The notes: generated by a model not told the origin, from the sequence alone. 64,000 nt of DNA from an uncultured Arachnia sp. (GCA_947499145.1 CANMNB010000005.1:62001-126000), one strand, 5' to 3'; positions 36,640 through 48,061 are shown, counted from the stretch's first letter. Made by a program: numbers and translations.

Positions 36640-37474
36640 AGGACGCCGGGACGCCCTGCTCGAGGTGGCTGCTCCCCGAGTCGGGGTGCAGTTGGGTTGG
36701 CGGTCGTGGCTGACCATCTGCCTGAGCTCGCTCGTCGGCGGGTTCGCCTTCGCCTGGCCGCTGCTCATGCCCCCGTCCGGCGTGTCGGCGCAGCACGCGA
36801 CGGACGCGCCGTTCCTGTTCGCCTTCCTGATGCCGATGATCCTGATCCTGGCGGTAGCGCAGGTCTCCGACGGGGGCCTCGACGCCAAGTCCCTGTCCAT
36901 GCTCGGCGTCCTCACCGCCATCAACGCTGCACTGCGACCGGTGCTCGGCACCGGCGTGGCCGGCATGGAGTCGGTCTTCTTCCTGCTGATCCTCGCTGGC
37001 CGCGTCTTCGGCCCCGGATTCGGGTACGTCATGGGCCTGACCTCGCTGTTCACCTCTGCGCTCCTGACGGCCGGAATCGGCCCGTGGCTGCCATTCCAGA
37101 TGTTGGCGGCTGCCTGGGTGGGACTGGGAGCCGGCCTCCTGCCCCGCTCCTTGGGCCGCCGGGCTGAAATTGCCGTGCTGGCCCTCTACGGTGCCCTGTC
37201 CGCCTACGTTTACGGGCTCCTGATGAACTTGTGGTTCTGGCCGTTCATGTCGGGCATCCACGTCGACGGCCACTCCGGCGGGAGCCTCGACTTCGTCGCG
37301 GGCGCACCGATGACCGAGAACCTGGTGCGTTTCCTGTGGTTCTCCGCCATCACCTCCACGGCCGGCTGGGACACCGGTCGCGCCATCACCACCGCCGTCG
37401 CAGTGATCCTCGTCGGCCCCGCTCTCCTGGTGGTGCTGCGCCGGGCGGCCGTGATGGGCCGGGTGTCCAGCTGA
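36626..37474 (+). CDS. ECF transporter substrate-binding (S) component, probably for cobalamin
   Basis: A 282-residue membrane protein with six or more helices and the ECF S-component pattern (LGVLTAINAALRPV, then FGPGFGYVMGLTSLFTSALL). It overlaps ecfA by 14 bp and ends the operon. The riboswitch points to cobalamin or a precursor as substrate, like the CbrT type (inference); sequence alone does not show the ligand. Confidence 0.85.
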   Translation: MLLDEGRRDALLEVAAPRVGVQLGWRSWLTICLSSLVGGFAFAWPLLMPPSGVSAQHATDAPFLFAFLMPMILILAVAQVSDGGLDAKSLSMLGVLTAINAALRPVLGTGVAGMESVFFLLILAGRVFGPGFGYVMGLTSLFTSALLTAGIGPWLPFQMLAAAWVGLGAGLLPRSLGRRAEIAVLALYGALSAYVYGLLMNLWFWPFMSGIHVDGHSGGSLDFVAGAPMTENLVRFLWFSAITSTAGWDTGRAITTAVAVILVGPALLVVLRRAAVMGRVSS

Positions 37475-37488
37475 CCATACGTCAACAG

Positions 37489-38598
37489 TCATGGCCTCCC
37501 CGGCAGGCGCCACAGCTGGGGTCCGGCCGCCTCCAGCCAGCCGGCCTCGCATAGCTCGTCCGCTCCCGCGAGACAGGAGACGATGCTCTGACCCGTCCGG
37601 GAGGAGAGTTCTCCCGCGGACAACTCCTCGCGTGGCTGGAACACCTCCCGAATCTCCCGGAGCTCCGGGCGCAGGTGGTCGAAACGACTGTCGTCCCCTC
37701 GAAGGGGAAGCTCCCCCTGCGGATGGAGAGGCCCCAACATCCCGAGGATCTCCTCAGCGGAGGAGACCAGCGTGGCTGCACCCTCGCGGATGAGGCGATG
37801 AGGAGTCGCCTAGAGCGCTGACGTTACCGGCCCGGGCACCGCCATCACCGTCCGACCCAACTCATTGGCCCAGGCCGCGGTGTTCTTGGCACCCGAGCGC
37901 GCCGCGGCCTCCACCACCACCACGCCCTGGGCCAGGGCTGCGATGAGCCGGTTGCGGGCCAGGAACGCGGCTTTGGTGGGATGCGCACCCGGCGGGGCCT
38001 CCGCGATCACGCATCCGCCTCGCAGCACCGCCTGGTACAAGTCGTGGTGCGAGGCGGGGTACGGGCGGTCGACACCGCCCGCCAGGACGGCGATCGTGGG
38101 ACCCGTCGCGAGCAGCGCGCCGCGATGAGCAGCCGCGTCGATGCCGTAAGCGAGACCGGACACGACAGTGCCACCGCGACTCGCCACGTCGGCCGCCATC
38201 TCCGTGGCGACGTGCGACCCGTACGTGGTGGCCGCGCGGGCCCCGACCATCGCCACCGCCAGCGGTAGGTCCCCAACCTCCAGCGAGCCCCGCACCCACA
38301 AACCAAACGGTGGACCGCCCTCAGACTTCATCCTCACATTCCCCAGGTCTCGAATGCCCGCGGGCCACTCCGCATCTCCCGGGATGACGAATCGGCTCGC
38401 GCACGCGTGAGTGGCCCGAAGAAGGCCTTCCGGATCGATGGCGGCGGCCCGTCTGCCCCAGCGCGACTCCTCCCCCAGCCGCCCCAAGCCCGTCCACACC
38501 CGTGCTGCGCCCTCGTTGTCCACGAGACGGTTGAGCTCGAGGTTCCCCATGGGGAGCAGCGCGTTCAGCGCCATCCGTGCCGTCCTCTCGTCGATCAC
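37489..38598 (-). pseudogene. dprA: DNA-processing protein DprA interrupted by an in-frame amber codon
   Basis: The GTG at 38598 starts a normal DprA Rossmann domain (VSGLAYGIDAAAHRGAL, GGVDRPYPASH, AAFLARNRLIAAL, MAVPGPVTSAL) that stops at TAG 37812-37810 after 262 codons. The same frame continues with HRLIREGAATLVSS and a C-terminal winged-helix-like domain to TGA at 37489. Alignment to the usual TSAxS puts the TAG at a Ser, one base from TCG. DprA loads RecA on incoming single-stranded DNA. The truncated form would keep the DNA-binding core but lose the C-terminal domain. A sequencing error cannot be excluded. Confidence 0.85.
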
Positions 38599-40121
38599 AG
38601 CCGCACCGCCTGGTCCCCCAGCCGCATTTGCATGGCGGCGCGGACGTCCGTCGCGTTCGGTCGGTCGCGGCCGGCCAGATCGCACATGGTCCAGGCCAGC
38701 CGGAGGCACTTGTCAGCACCGCGGGCCGTGATCCCCCCGGTGGCGATCGCCTTCTCCAAGGGCGCCAGGTCCGTCGGTGGAGGCAGGTCCTTGCGCAGGT
38801 GTTGACCGGCGACCTCCCCGTTGCAGTGCCACGGCGTTCCCGCGAGGCGACGTCGCTGCCGTGATCGAGCCTCCGCCACCCGGTCCAGGACGGCGGCGCT
38901 CGACTCGGGCCGGTCCGTGCCCCCGCCACCCAGGAAGCTGCGTCGCACCGGCAGCATGTGGTGGCGGATGTCGATCCGGTCGAGGATGGGACCGGAGATC
39001 CTCTCCTGGTACCTCACGACGGCGAGGGGCGTGCAGCGGCACTCCTGCCCCACGACACCCGCGTTACCGCAGGGACACGGGTTGGCCGCCATGACGAGCT
39101 GGAATTGCGCCGGGAACCTGACGCGCTGGGTGGCCCGGCCGATCGTGACCCAGCCGGCCTCCAACGGGGTCCGGAGCGAGTCGAGTTTGGCGCTGCCGAA
39201 CTCGGGTGCCTCATCGAGGAAGAGCACTCCTCGGTGCGCGAGCGAGATGGCGCCCGGGCGGATGTCCTTCCCACCCCCGCCGACCAGGCTCGGAAGCGTG
39301 GAGGAATGGTGGGGGTCGGCGTAAGGCGGCCGGGTCAGCAACCGGGCACCGATGTCGACACCCGCCAGTGAGTGGATGGCCGAGACCTCGATGGCCTCCT
39401 GACCCTCGAGTTCGGGAAGGATCGAGGGCAGCCGCGAGGCCAGCATCGTCTTGCCCACCCCCGGTGCCCCGTGCAGGTACACGTGGTGCCGACCGGCAGC
39501 CGCGACTTCGAGAGCCCACTTCCCGTCGAGGTGCCCGTGCACGTCGGCCAGGTCCGGCTGCGCAGAGCTCGGCTCGGGTTCTGCGGGCTCAGGGTCGAGA
39601 TCGGCCACGCTGTGGCCTGTCAGCGCATCGCGCAGTTGGGCGAGGTGGGTCACGGGCAGGATCTGGAGTCCAGGTACGAGCGCCGCCTCCCCATGCTGAC
39701 TGGCGGGCACGACGGCACGCTCGAACCCGGATCGCGAAGCCGACAAAAGGGCGGGCAGCAGACCACGCACCTTCCGCACGCGCCCGTCCAGACCGACCTC
39801 GCCCAGGAACACATGCCGGCGAACCCGGTCGTCCGGGAGCTCGCCCTGCACCGCGAGAGTCGCAGCGGCGATCGCCAGGTCGTAGTGGGTTCCGTTCTTC
39901 GGCAGCCCGGCCGGTGACAGGTTGATGGTGAGCAGCTGCTTCGGCCATGGCAGTCCGCTCGCCGCCATGGCGGCCCTCACCCGCTCCTTCGCCTCGTGCA
40001 GTGCAGCATCCGGCAGACCGACGAGCACCGTCCGCGGCAGGCCGTTCCCCTCGGCCGTCTCCACCTCCACCATGTGGCCGTCGATGCCGCTGAGGGCGAC
40101 CGACCAGGCCGACGCCGTCAC
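38595..40121 (-). CDS. comM: YifB/ComM-family magnesium-chelatase-like AAA ATPase
   Basis: A 508-residue protein: an N-terminal Lon-protease-like fold (about 20-170), the AAA core with Walker A GAPGVGKTMLASRLP, the Mg-chelatase insertion with NPCPCGNAG, arginine-finger region, and a C-terminal Mg_chelatase_C domain. ComM is a hexameric helicase that promotes branch migration in natural transformation (known in Vibrio). It overlaps yraN and dprA by GTGA on both sides, forming a DNA-uptake-processing set. Confidence 0.93.
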   Translation of the reverse strand: MTASAWSVALSGIDGHMVEVETAEGNGLPRTVLVGLPDAALHEAKERVRAAMAASGLPWPKQLLTINLSPAGLPKNGTHYDLAIAAATLAVQGELPDDRVRRHVFLGEVGLDGRVRKVRGLLPALLSASRSGFERAVVPASQHGEAALVPGLQILPVTHLAQLRDALTGHSVADLDPEPAEPEPSSAQPDLADVHGHLDGKWALEVAAAGRHHVYLHGAPGVGKTMLASRLPSILPELEGQEAIEVSAIHSLAGVDIGARLLTRPPYADPHHSSTLPSLVGGGGKDIRPGAISLAHRGVLFLDEAPEFGSAKLDSLRTPLEAGWVTIGRATQRVRFPAQFQLVMAANPCPCGNAGVVGQECRCTPLAVVRYQERISGPILDRIDIRHHMLPVRRSFLGGGGTDRPESSAAVLDRVAEARSRQRRRLAGTPWHCNGEVAGQHLRKDLPPPTDLAPLEKAIATGGITARGADKCLRLAWTMCDLAGRDRPNATDVRAAMQMRLGDQAVRL

Positions 40122-40492
40122 AGCGCGCCAATCCCTCGAACGTGCGTGATCTCCGGACCGGAACCGGATACCAGCACCGCGACGGCATCCAGTCTGATGG
40201 CCGAGGCAGTCCGACCCGTCTCACGCAGCCACTGCGACGCGAGCGCCCGGAGCCGGGCCGCCTTCTCGTGCGTGATGGCCTCGAGTGGATGCCCGAATCC
40301 GAGGCCGCGACGGCACTTGACCTCGACAAACACGAGCGTGTCCGCGGTCGGCTCCAGGGCGACGATGTCGACCTCACCCCACCGGCACCGCCAGTTCCTC
40401 TGGAGCACCTTCCAGCCCAGTCCCTCGAGGAACTGGGCCGCTGTCTGTTCGCCGAACCGTGCCAGAGCCTGATTGGTCCGCCCACTCGCCAC
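40118..40492 (-). CDS. yraN: YraN/UPF0102 nuclease-like protein
   Basis: A 124-residue restriction-endonuclease-like protein with the conserved Glu and Asp-Glu-Lys core: GEQTAAQFLEGLGWKVLQRN, RCRWGEVDIVALE and LVFVEVKCRR. The family lies between rnhB and comM in many bacteria; its activity is not established. The GTG at 40492 is chosen because GGAGG lies 8 bp upstream and the length then matches the family; the open frame continues upstream through the repeat array but is not coding there. Confidence 0.88.
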   Translation of the reverse strand: MASGRTNQALARFGEQTAAQFLEGLGWKVLQRNWRCRWGEVDIVALEPTADTLVFVEVKCRRGLGFGHPLEAITHEKAARLRALASQWLRETGRTASAIRLDAVAVLVSGSGPEITHVRGIGAL

Positions 40493-40662
40493 CGCGATCA
40501 CCTCCACACCCACTGTGTGTGTGGGACACGGCGATCGACCAGTTATCCATAGCCCTGTTCCTCCCGCTGGCCTGGACTGGGGTGCCAGTCGCCGCGCTGC
40601 GCCGACACGTCCGGCCTGGCGATTCGGCTCGCCAGCGCTACTCGCCGTCGCCTGCGATGCTT

Positions 40663-40749
40663 CGCTGGCGAAGAGGAGCATCGCTGGCGTCAACGAGTTG
40701 GCGCTGGCGCACGGACCTGACGCTGGCGTCGACGACAGGAGCGCTGGCG
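40663..40749. repeat. Iteron-like array of CGCTGGCG, about 20-bp period
   Basis: CGCTGGCG occurs at 40663, 40682, 40702, 40721 and 40742 (steps 19, 20, 19, 21), with worn copies at about 40762 and 40782, one inverted copy at 40630-40637 and a near copy (CGCTGGCC) at 40565. The steps are not multiples of three, so it is not a coding repeat, and they equal two helical turns, so all sites face one side of the DNA. It fills the 323-bp gap upstream of yraN-comM-dprA; a lone TTATCCATA (40543-40551) resembles a DnaA box. No other gene is seen in 40493-40815. Confidence 0.75.
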
Positions 40750-40815
40750 TCGCGGAAGTTCGGCTGGTACCCCGAGAGTTCAGCCGGCGTCTTTCAATCT
40801 GGGAGCGTCGCGGGG

Positions 40816-41127
40816 TCAGCGCTCCTCGGGCACCTGGAACTCGGAGTGTGCGATCTCTTCGATCGAGACATCGCGGAAGGTCAGGACCTTCGCTGACTTC
40901 ACGAAGCGTGCGGGGCGGTACATGTCCCACACCCAGGCGTCGCCCATGGAGACCTCGTAGTAGACGTCGCCGCCCTCGGTGCGCACCTTGAGGTCCACCG
41001 CGTTGCACAGGTAGAAACGCCGCTCCGTCTCGACGGCGTAGGTGAAGATGTTCACCACGTCCTTGTACTCGTGGTACAGGTCGAGTTCGAGTTTGCTCTC
41101 GTAGCGTTCCAGGTCCTCGGCACTCAT
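40816..41127 (-). CDS. DUF2469 family protein
   Basis: A 103-residue acidic protein, starting MSAEDLERYESKLELDLYHE and rich in aromatic residues (YYEVSMGDAWVWDMYRPAR). It is the well-kept actinobacterial neighbour of rnhB; function unknown. ATG 41127 overlaps the rnhB stop (ATGA). Confidence 0.93.
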   Translation of the reverse strand: MSAEDLERYESKLELDLYHEYKDVVNIFTYAVETERRFYLCNAVDLKVRTEGGDVYYEVSMGDAWVWDMYRPARFVKSAKVLTFRDVSIEEIAHSEFQVPEER

Positions 41128-41756
41128 GGTGAAGCCACTCTAGCGGCTCGCACCACGTTGTCGAAGCACCACCGGTGGATGCCGCACGGACCCAGACGGT
41201 CGAGCGCGTCCTGGTGCAGCGTCGTGCAGTATCCCTTGTGGACGGCGAAGTCATAGCCGGGGTAACGCGCCTCCATCGCCACCATCATCCGGTCCCGGGT
41301 CACCTTCGCCACGATCGAGGCAGCACTCACGCAGGCGGCCACCTTGTCGCCCTTCCACATGGCCAGTCCGGGGACCCCCAGCCCATCGACGGCGAAGCCG
41401 TCGGTGAGCACGAACGACGGCCGGGACCCCAGTCGCCACACCGCGCGTCGCAGCGCCTGCAGGTTGGCCTGGTGCATCCCCAGCCTGTCGCACTCCTCGG
41501 GTCCGACGACGGCGACCGCCACGCCCAGGGCGCGGGCGTGGATGACGTCGAAGAGCTCCTCGCGTCGAGCGGCACTGAGCGCCTTGGAGTCATCCAAGCC
41601 CTTGATGGGTCGCTCGGGATCCAGGACCACCGCGCCAGCCACGAGCGGCCCCGCGCAGGCACCGCGCCCCGCCTCGTCGACACCCGCCACGGGCCCGAGC
41701 CCGGCCCGCGTCAGCGCGCGCTCGTAACCGTAGGTACCGCGTCCCGGGCGGATCAC
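41124..41756 (-). CDS. rnhB: Ribonuclease HII
   Basis: A 210-residue nuclease that cuts RNA primers and single ribonucleotides in DNA. The active-site motif is VAGVDEAGRGACAGP, with further acidic residues in LTDGFAVDG, and the family C-terminus HKGYCTTLHQDALDRLGPC. The GTG at 41756 starts one base after the lepB stop. Normal length. Confidence 0.96.
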   Translation of the reverse strand: MIRPGRGTYGYERALTRAGLGPVAGVDEAGRGACAGPLVAGAVVLDPERPIKGLDDSKALSAARREELFDVIHARALGVAVAVVGPEECDRLGMHQANLQALRRAVWRLGSRPSFVLTDGFAVDGLGVPGLAMWKGDKVAACVSAASIVAKVTRDRMMVAMEARYPGYDFAVHKGYCTTLHQDALDRLGPCGIHRWCFDNVVRAARVASP

Positions 41757-41757
41757 G

Positions 41758-42579
41758 TCAGCACCCCGGACGGGCCAGCTTGATCTCCGCCTCAGCGGGC
41801 GCTGGGAGCTCGGGTTCGGGGACATCCGCGTACGTGTCGGGCAGGCGGAACGTCGCCAGCCGGTCCAGCGGGGCAACGATGGCCACAGAGGCTCCCACCA
41901 CCTTCTCCACCGGCACGAAGGCGGAGGATCCAGGGGGACCGTCTTGGGAGATCTCCGTGAGGCGGCAACGGGAGTCGGCCGACTGGTTGCGATGGTCGCC
42001 CATGACGAAAACGTGGTCCGCCGGAACGACGACGTCGAAGGGGACCGTGGCCGGTGCCACCTGGACCCCCTGGGAGGAGTAGAGATAGTTGCTCTCGTCG
42101 AGTTCGACACCGTTCACGGTGACCCGCCCGTCGTCGCTGCAACACGTGACGCGGTCCCCGGGCATGCCGATGACACGCTTGATGAGGTGCTCCACACCGG
42201 TGCTCGGCAGCACGCCGATGAACTCCAGAGCGCCGCGGACGGGACTGTCACTGCGCTCGACGGGCGGCAGCCAGTTCGCGGGGTCCTCGAAGACGACGAC
42301 GTCGCCCCGCTGGAAGTCACCGAACTTGGTGACCAGTACGCGGTCGTTCAGCTGGAGCGTGTTCTCCATGCTGCCGCTGGGAATGATGAACATCTGGGCC
42401 ACGAAAGTGCGCAGCAGGGTTGAGATGACCAGGGCCCCGACGATGATGAGGACGCCCTCCGTGAGGATCCCGCCCAGCCGCCGGGTCGTGGAGGTTCGCC
42501 GGGTTCGCGTGGGCTCGTCCCGATCGGTGGCCTCCTCCGCATGGGGCTCCGCTTCGTCGCTGCTCGGGGACACACCCAC
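41758..42579 (-). CDS. lepB: Signal peptidase I
   Basis: A 273-residue membrane protease that removes signal peptides. An N-terminal charged tail of about 37 residues precedes one membrane helix (about 38-60); the catalytic Ser is in IIPSGSMENTL and the Lys in LIKRVIGMPGD; the box-D region is FVMGDHRNQSADSR. It lies between rplS and rnhB, the conserved actinobacterial order. Start GTG 42579 (a second GTG three codons in is possible). Confidence 0.95.
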   Translation of the reverse strand: MGVSPSSDEAEPHAEEATDRDEPTRTRRTSTTRRLGGILTEGVLIIVGALVISTLLRTFVAQMFIIPSGSMENTLQLNDRVLVTKFGDFQRGDVVVFEDPANWLPPVERSDSPVRGALEFIGVLPSTGVEHLIKRVIGMPGDRVTCCSDDGRVTVNGVELDESNYLYSSQGVQVAPATVPFDVVVPADHVFVMGDHRNQSADSRCRLTEISQDGPPGSSAFVPVEKVVGASVAIVAPLDRLATFRLPDTYADVPEPELPAPAEAEIKLARPGC

Positions 42580-42668
42580 TCCTCACCTGCTCGGGCCGAC
42601 GGCCTCGTCAGAATGATACCCGCCGGCGACCGGTCGGTCGGCCACCGACCCACGCCCGTGCCAATGGC

Positions 42669-42700
42669 CGAGGGCCGCCGGGATGTCCCGACGGCCCTCG
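42669..42700 (-). terminator. Hairpin between rplS and lepB
   Basis: A 14-bp stem, outer arms CGAGGGCCG/CGGCCCTCG, with a four-base loop and one G-U pair, 19 bp after the rplS stop. It has no U tract, so it may be a Rho-assisted stop or an RNA-processing or stability element that lets rplS be expressed above lepB. Confidence 0.6.
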
Positions 42701-42718
42701 CCTTGTTGTGCTCTTGGT

Positions 42719-43066
42719 TCAGCGCTTCTCGCGGATCTTGGCCGCCTTGCCGCGGAGGCCGCGCAGGTAGTACAGCTTGGCCCGGCGCACATCGCCCCGA
42801 CGCTCGACCTCGATCTTCTCGATGATCGGGCTGTGCAGCGGGAAGGTGCGCTCCACGCCGACGCCGAAGCTCACCTTGCGGACGGTGAAGGCCTCCTGGA
42901 TGCCGCCGGCGTTCTTGGCGATCACGACGCCTGCGAACACCTGGACGCGGGAGCGGGTGCCCTCGACGACGCGGACGTGGACCCGCACGGAGTCACCGGC
43001 GCGGAACTCCGGGAGGTCGTCGCGAAGCGCGGCCTTGTCGATGGCCTGGATCAGTTGGTTCGTCAT
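42719..43066 (-). CDS. rplS: 50S ribosomal protein L19
   Basis: A 115-residue protein with the L19 pattern: [51 protein letters not shown] and the basic end [19 protein letters not shown]. It sits at the subunit interface. ATG 43066. In most actinobacteria it directly follows trmD; here sdhCAB intervenes, so rplS needs its own promoter, probably in 43067-43233. Confidence 0.98.
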   Translation of the reverse strand: MTNQLIQAIDKAALRDDLPEFRAGDSVRVHVRVVEGTRSRVQVFAGVVIAKNAGGIQEAFTVRKVSFGVGVERTFPLHSPIIEKIEVERRGDVRRAKLYYLRGLRGKAAKIREKR

Positions 43067-43233
43067 GTCTGTTTCCTCGTCAGTGCCACAGGTCACCGCG
43101 GTCGATGTCTCCTGACCCGCTTCCCAGGCTGTCCCCCTGCGGCAGGAGCTGTGGAATGGGCGGGCACCCCGAGTTCGGGGCACAGCTACGAAGTATGTCA
43201 CACCCCGTCCCCGCCCACCAAAGCGGGGGGCGG

Positions 43234-43274
43234 CAGGAGGGGAGCACGCGGATGGACCGCCTGCTCCCCTCCTG
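43234..43274 (-). terminator. Terminator-like hairpin after sdhCAB
   Basis: CAGGAGGGGAGCA/TGCTCCCCTCCTG are perfect 13-bp arms, extended inward by a short CGCGG/CCGC stem, 24 bp after the sdhB stop. A second small stem CCCCGC/GCGGGG (43209-43228) follows, without a U run. It should separate sdhCAB from rplS. Confidence 0.75.
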
Positions 43275-43297
43275 TGGGGTCGTGGGGACTCCCCGAG

Positions 43298-44049
43298 CTA
43301 CTTGCCGTCCTTCTTGAACAGCGACGCGACGAGGTCCCGGTTCAGCTGGGAGATCGACTCCAGCGGGATCCCCTTGGGGCAGACCGCTGCGCACTCGCCG
43401 ATGTTGGTGCAGTTGCCGAAGCCCTCCTCGTCGTGCGCCGCCACCATCGACTTCACGCGGCGGTAACGCTCCGGCTGGCCCTGGGGCAGCATCGCCAAGT
43501 GGGTGATCTTGGCTGCGGTGAACAGCATCGCAGAGCTGTTCGGGCACGCGGCGACGCAGGCACCACAGCCGATGCAGGTGGCGTTGTCGAAAGCGACGTC
43601 AGCTTCCCGCTTCGGGGCCGGCATGGCATGCGCGTCCGGGGCGGAACCCGTGTTCGAGGAGATGAAGCCTCCGGCCTGGATGATCCGGTCGAACGCCGAG
43701 CGGTCCACCGCGAGGTCCTTCAGTACCGGGAAGGCCCCCGCCTGCCACGGCTCGATCTCGATGGTGGCACCGTCCTCGAACGAGCGCATGTGCAACTGGC
43801 AGGTGGTGGTGCGCATCTTGTCGGCGCCGTGGGCGACACCGTTGATGACGACGCCGCACATGCCACAGATGCCCTCACGACAGTCGTGGTCGAACGCAAC
43901 CGGCTCCTGGTTGGCCGCAGTGAGGTTCTCGTTGAGCATGTCCAACATCTCGAGGAACGACATGTCCTCGGAGACGCCGTCGATGTCATAGTCGACCATC
44001 CGGCCCGTGGCGTTCGGACCGGCCTGCCGCCAGATACGTAGCTTGAGCT

Positions 44050-44053
<4 letters not shown>
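43298..44053 (-). CDS. sdhB: Succinate dehydrogenase/fumarate reductase iron-sulfur subunit
   Basis: A 251-residue electron-transfer subunit. It has the plant-type ferredoxin N-domain with the [2Fe-2S] cysteines in [15 protein letters not shown], and the C-domain with [12 protein letters not shown] and [16 protein letters not shown] binding the [4Fe-4S] and [3Fe-4S] clusters. The GTG at 44053 overlaps the sdhA stop (GTGA). In propionic bacteria the complex can run as fumarate reductase in propionate formation (family knowledge). Confidence 0.95.
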
Positions 44054-46049
<1,996 letters not shown>

Positions 46050-46050
<1 letters not shown>

Positions 46051-46754
46051 CAGGAGATCCATCCAATCAGAACGGCCACGGGCGGAACCATGAAGCCGAT
46101 GTACAGGGCCGCGGCGACGATGATGCCCAGCCAGTTCAGCCACTTGCGGGATGTTGAGGAGGTGTTGGCACCCAACGTGGTGAAGGCGCTCCAGAAGCCG
46201 TGCCGGACGTGCATCACGATGATGAACATGAGGACGGCGTAGAGCAGGACCATCCACCACTGCTGGAACGAGAGGATGAACATCTCGTAGGGGCCGGCGT
46301 TGGCGTCGAAGCCGGGGGTGATCCACTTCACGGTGAACTGCAGCAGGTGGAAGATGATGAAGCCGGCGACGATGACGCCACCCCAGCGCATGGTGCGCGC
46401 CGAGTAGGTCTGCGCCTGGGGCCGGAAGGTCTTGTACCCGTCGCCGCGCACCGCCAGGGTGTGGCGAGCCAGGGAGGCCGCCGACCAGATGTGCAGCACG
46501 AGAGCCGCCAGCAGGCCGAAGCGGAAGACCCAGATGAAGCCACCCTTGGGGAAGATCGGGTAGAGGATGTCGCCCTTGAGCCAGTGCGCGTAACCGTCGA
46601 ACGCCTCGGCCCCGTTGAACATCTTCAGGTTGCCGTACATGTGCATGAGCAGGAAGGCGATCATGATGAGACCGGTCACCGCCATGATGACCTTCTTCAC
46701 CACCGTCGAACGCAACGCTCGCTGATGAGGAGTGAGTTTGTTTGCCACGCCCAC
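46050..46754 (-). CDS. sdhC: Succinate dehydrogenase cytochrome b subunit
   Basis: A 234-residue membrane anchor with five helices and several membrane His residues ([45 protein letters not shown]) that can ligate two b haems, the single-anchor type B quinone module. It begins 37 bp after trmD. Start codon is GTG at 46754 or 46748; neither has a clear ribosome site, and no strong promoter is seen in the gap, so read-through from trmD is possible. Confidence 0.92.
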
Positions 46755-46791
46755 ACTCTAGTCACAGACCCCTTGGGCGCGGGGAGCCGGG

Positions 46792-47523
46792 TCACATTAG
46801 GGTCGGCATGTCGCCATCTTCGGACGGCGTCTCGAGCAGGTCGGGGCGGCGTTCGCGGGTCCGCTCCAGGGAGCGTTCACGCCGCCACCGGGCGACGTTG
46901 CCGTGGTGGCCGCTCAGCAGCACCTCAGGGACGCTGCGCCCCCGCCAGACGGGGGGCTTCGTGTACGTCGGATACTCCAGGAGGTTCCCGTGCCCGGCCG
47001 AGTGGGACTCCTCCACGAGCGAGTGCGGATTGCCCACGACACCGGGCAGCAGCCTCACCACCGCCTCGATCACAGCCAGGGCTGCCACCTCCCCGCCGTT
47101 GAGGACGTAGTCACCGAGGCTGATCTCGAGCATCTCATGGCGCTCGGCGCATTCGTCGAGGACACGCTGGTCGATACCCTCGTACCGCCCACAGAGGAAG
47201 GCGAGCCGTGGCCGGGTGGAGAGGTCCTGCGCCGTGGCCTGGTCGAAGCGTCGCCCGGCCGGGGTGGGGACCACCACCGTCATGGGCGCGGGATGCGCGG
47301 CCTCGAGGTGGTCCAGGGCCTCCCCCCAAGGCTCGGGCTTCATCACCATGCCCGCCCCACCGCCGTACGGGGTGTCGTCCACGGTGCGGTGGCGGTCGTG
47401 GGTCCAGTCACGCAGGTCGTGGACCCCGAGTTCGACGGTGCCGTTGGCGATCGCCTTGCCCACCAACGACAACGACAGCGGTGCCATGTAGTCGGGAAAG
47501 ATCGTGACGACGTCGACCCTCAC
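46792..47523 (-). CDS. trmD: tRNA (guanine-37-N1)-methyltransferase
   Basis: A 243-residue SPOUT methylase acting on G37 of tRNAs. It has [39 protein letters not shown] and [14 protein letters not shown], the knot motifs that bind SAM. The GTG at 47523 overlaps the rimM stop (GTGA). It belongs to the rpsP-khpA-rimM-trmD unit. Confidence 0.97.
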   Translation of the reverse strand: MRVDVVTIFPDYMAPLSLSLVGKAIANGTVELGVHDLRDWTHDRHRTVDDTPYGGGAGMVMKPEPWGEALDHLEAAHPAPMTVVVPTPAGRRFDQATAQDLSTRPRLAFLCGRYEGIDQRVLDECAERHEMLEISLGDYVLNGGEVAALAVIEAVVRLLPGVVGNPHSLVEESHSAGHGNLLEYPTYTKPPVWRGRSVPEVLLSGHHGNVARWRRERSLERTRERRPDLLETPSEDGDMPTLM

Positions 47524-48038
47524 TGTGCCTCCAGGAGTCCGCCGACGTCAGCGAGGGTCACGGTGCGGGCGTCAACGTCCACCTCCGGCACCAGCGCGGA
47601 GACGAACGGCACCATCGCCTCCCCGCCGGAGTGCAGTTCCACCAGGAGCACGTCCTGGGCCGGGAGGTGCAGGACCTCCTTGACAATTCCGCGCCCCTGG
47701 CCGGCGTGGTCCAGCACGGCCATCCCGACCAGTTGCCGGTCGAAGAACTCCTCCGGCTCACTCGGCTGCTCGTCGACGGGAACCCGGGTGGACAGGAGCC
47801 GCCCCCGCAGCGCCTCGACCGCGGTGCGATCCGGCACCCCAGCGAACGTCAGCAGCAGGCGACCGCGGTGCCAGCTGACCGTTTCCACTTCGAGCTCGCC
47901 TCCGTCGTCCAGTCCCAGGGACGCTCCGGGAACGAACCGTCGTGCGGGTTCGTCGGTCCGCAGGTCGATGGCCACCTGCCCCTTGATGCCGTGGGCTCGA
48001 CCGATGCGGCCGACGACGACTTCCACTTCGCTCGTCAT
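47520..48038 (-). CDS. rimM: 16S rRNA processing protein RimM
   Basis: A 172-residue 30S maturation factor with an N-terminal barrel ([14 protein letters not shown]) and a C-terminal PRC domain ([31 protein letters not shown]). The ATG at 48038 has CATGGGAGG upstream; a longer frame to 48083 would include part of a 16-bp inverted repeat and is less likely. Confidence 0.95.
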   Translation of the reverse strand: MTSEVEVVVGRIGRAHGIKGQVAIDLRTDEPARRFVPGASLGLDDGGELEVETVSWHRGRLLLTFAGVPDRTAVEALRGRLLSTRVPVDEQPSEPEEFFDRQLVGMAVLDHAGQGRGIVKEVLHLPAQDVLLVELHSGGEAMVPFVSALVPEVDVDARTVTLADVGGLLEAQ

Positions 48039-48061
48039 GTGGGCGATCCTCCCATGCCTGG

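Noticed and set aside
40663-40749. CRISPR-like array
   Set aside because: Repeat units are only 8 bp with spacers of 11-13 bp and no cas genes; better described as iterons.
40493-41254. N-terminal extension of yraN on the minus strand through the repeat array
   Set aside because: The frame is open only by composition; the family begins near 40492, with a ribosome site, and the repeats have a period not divisible by three.
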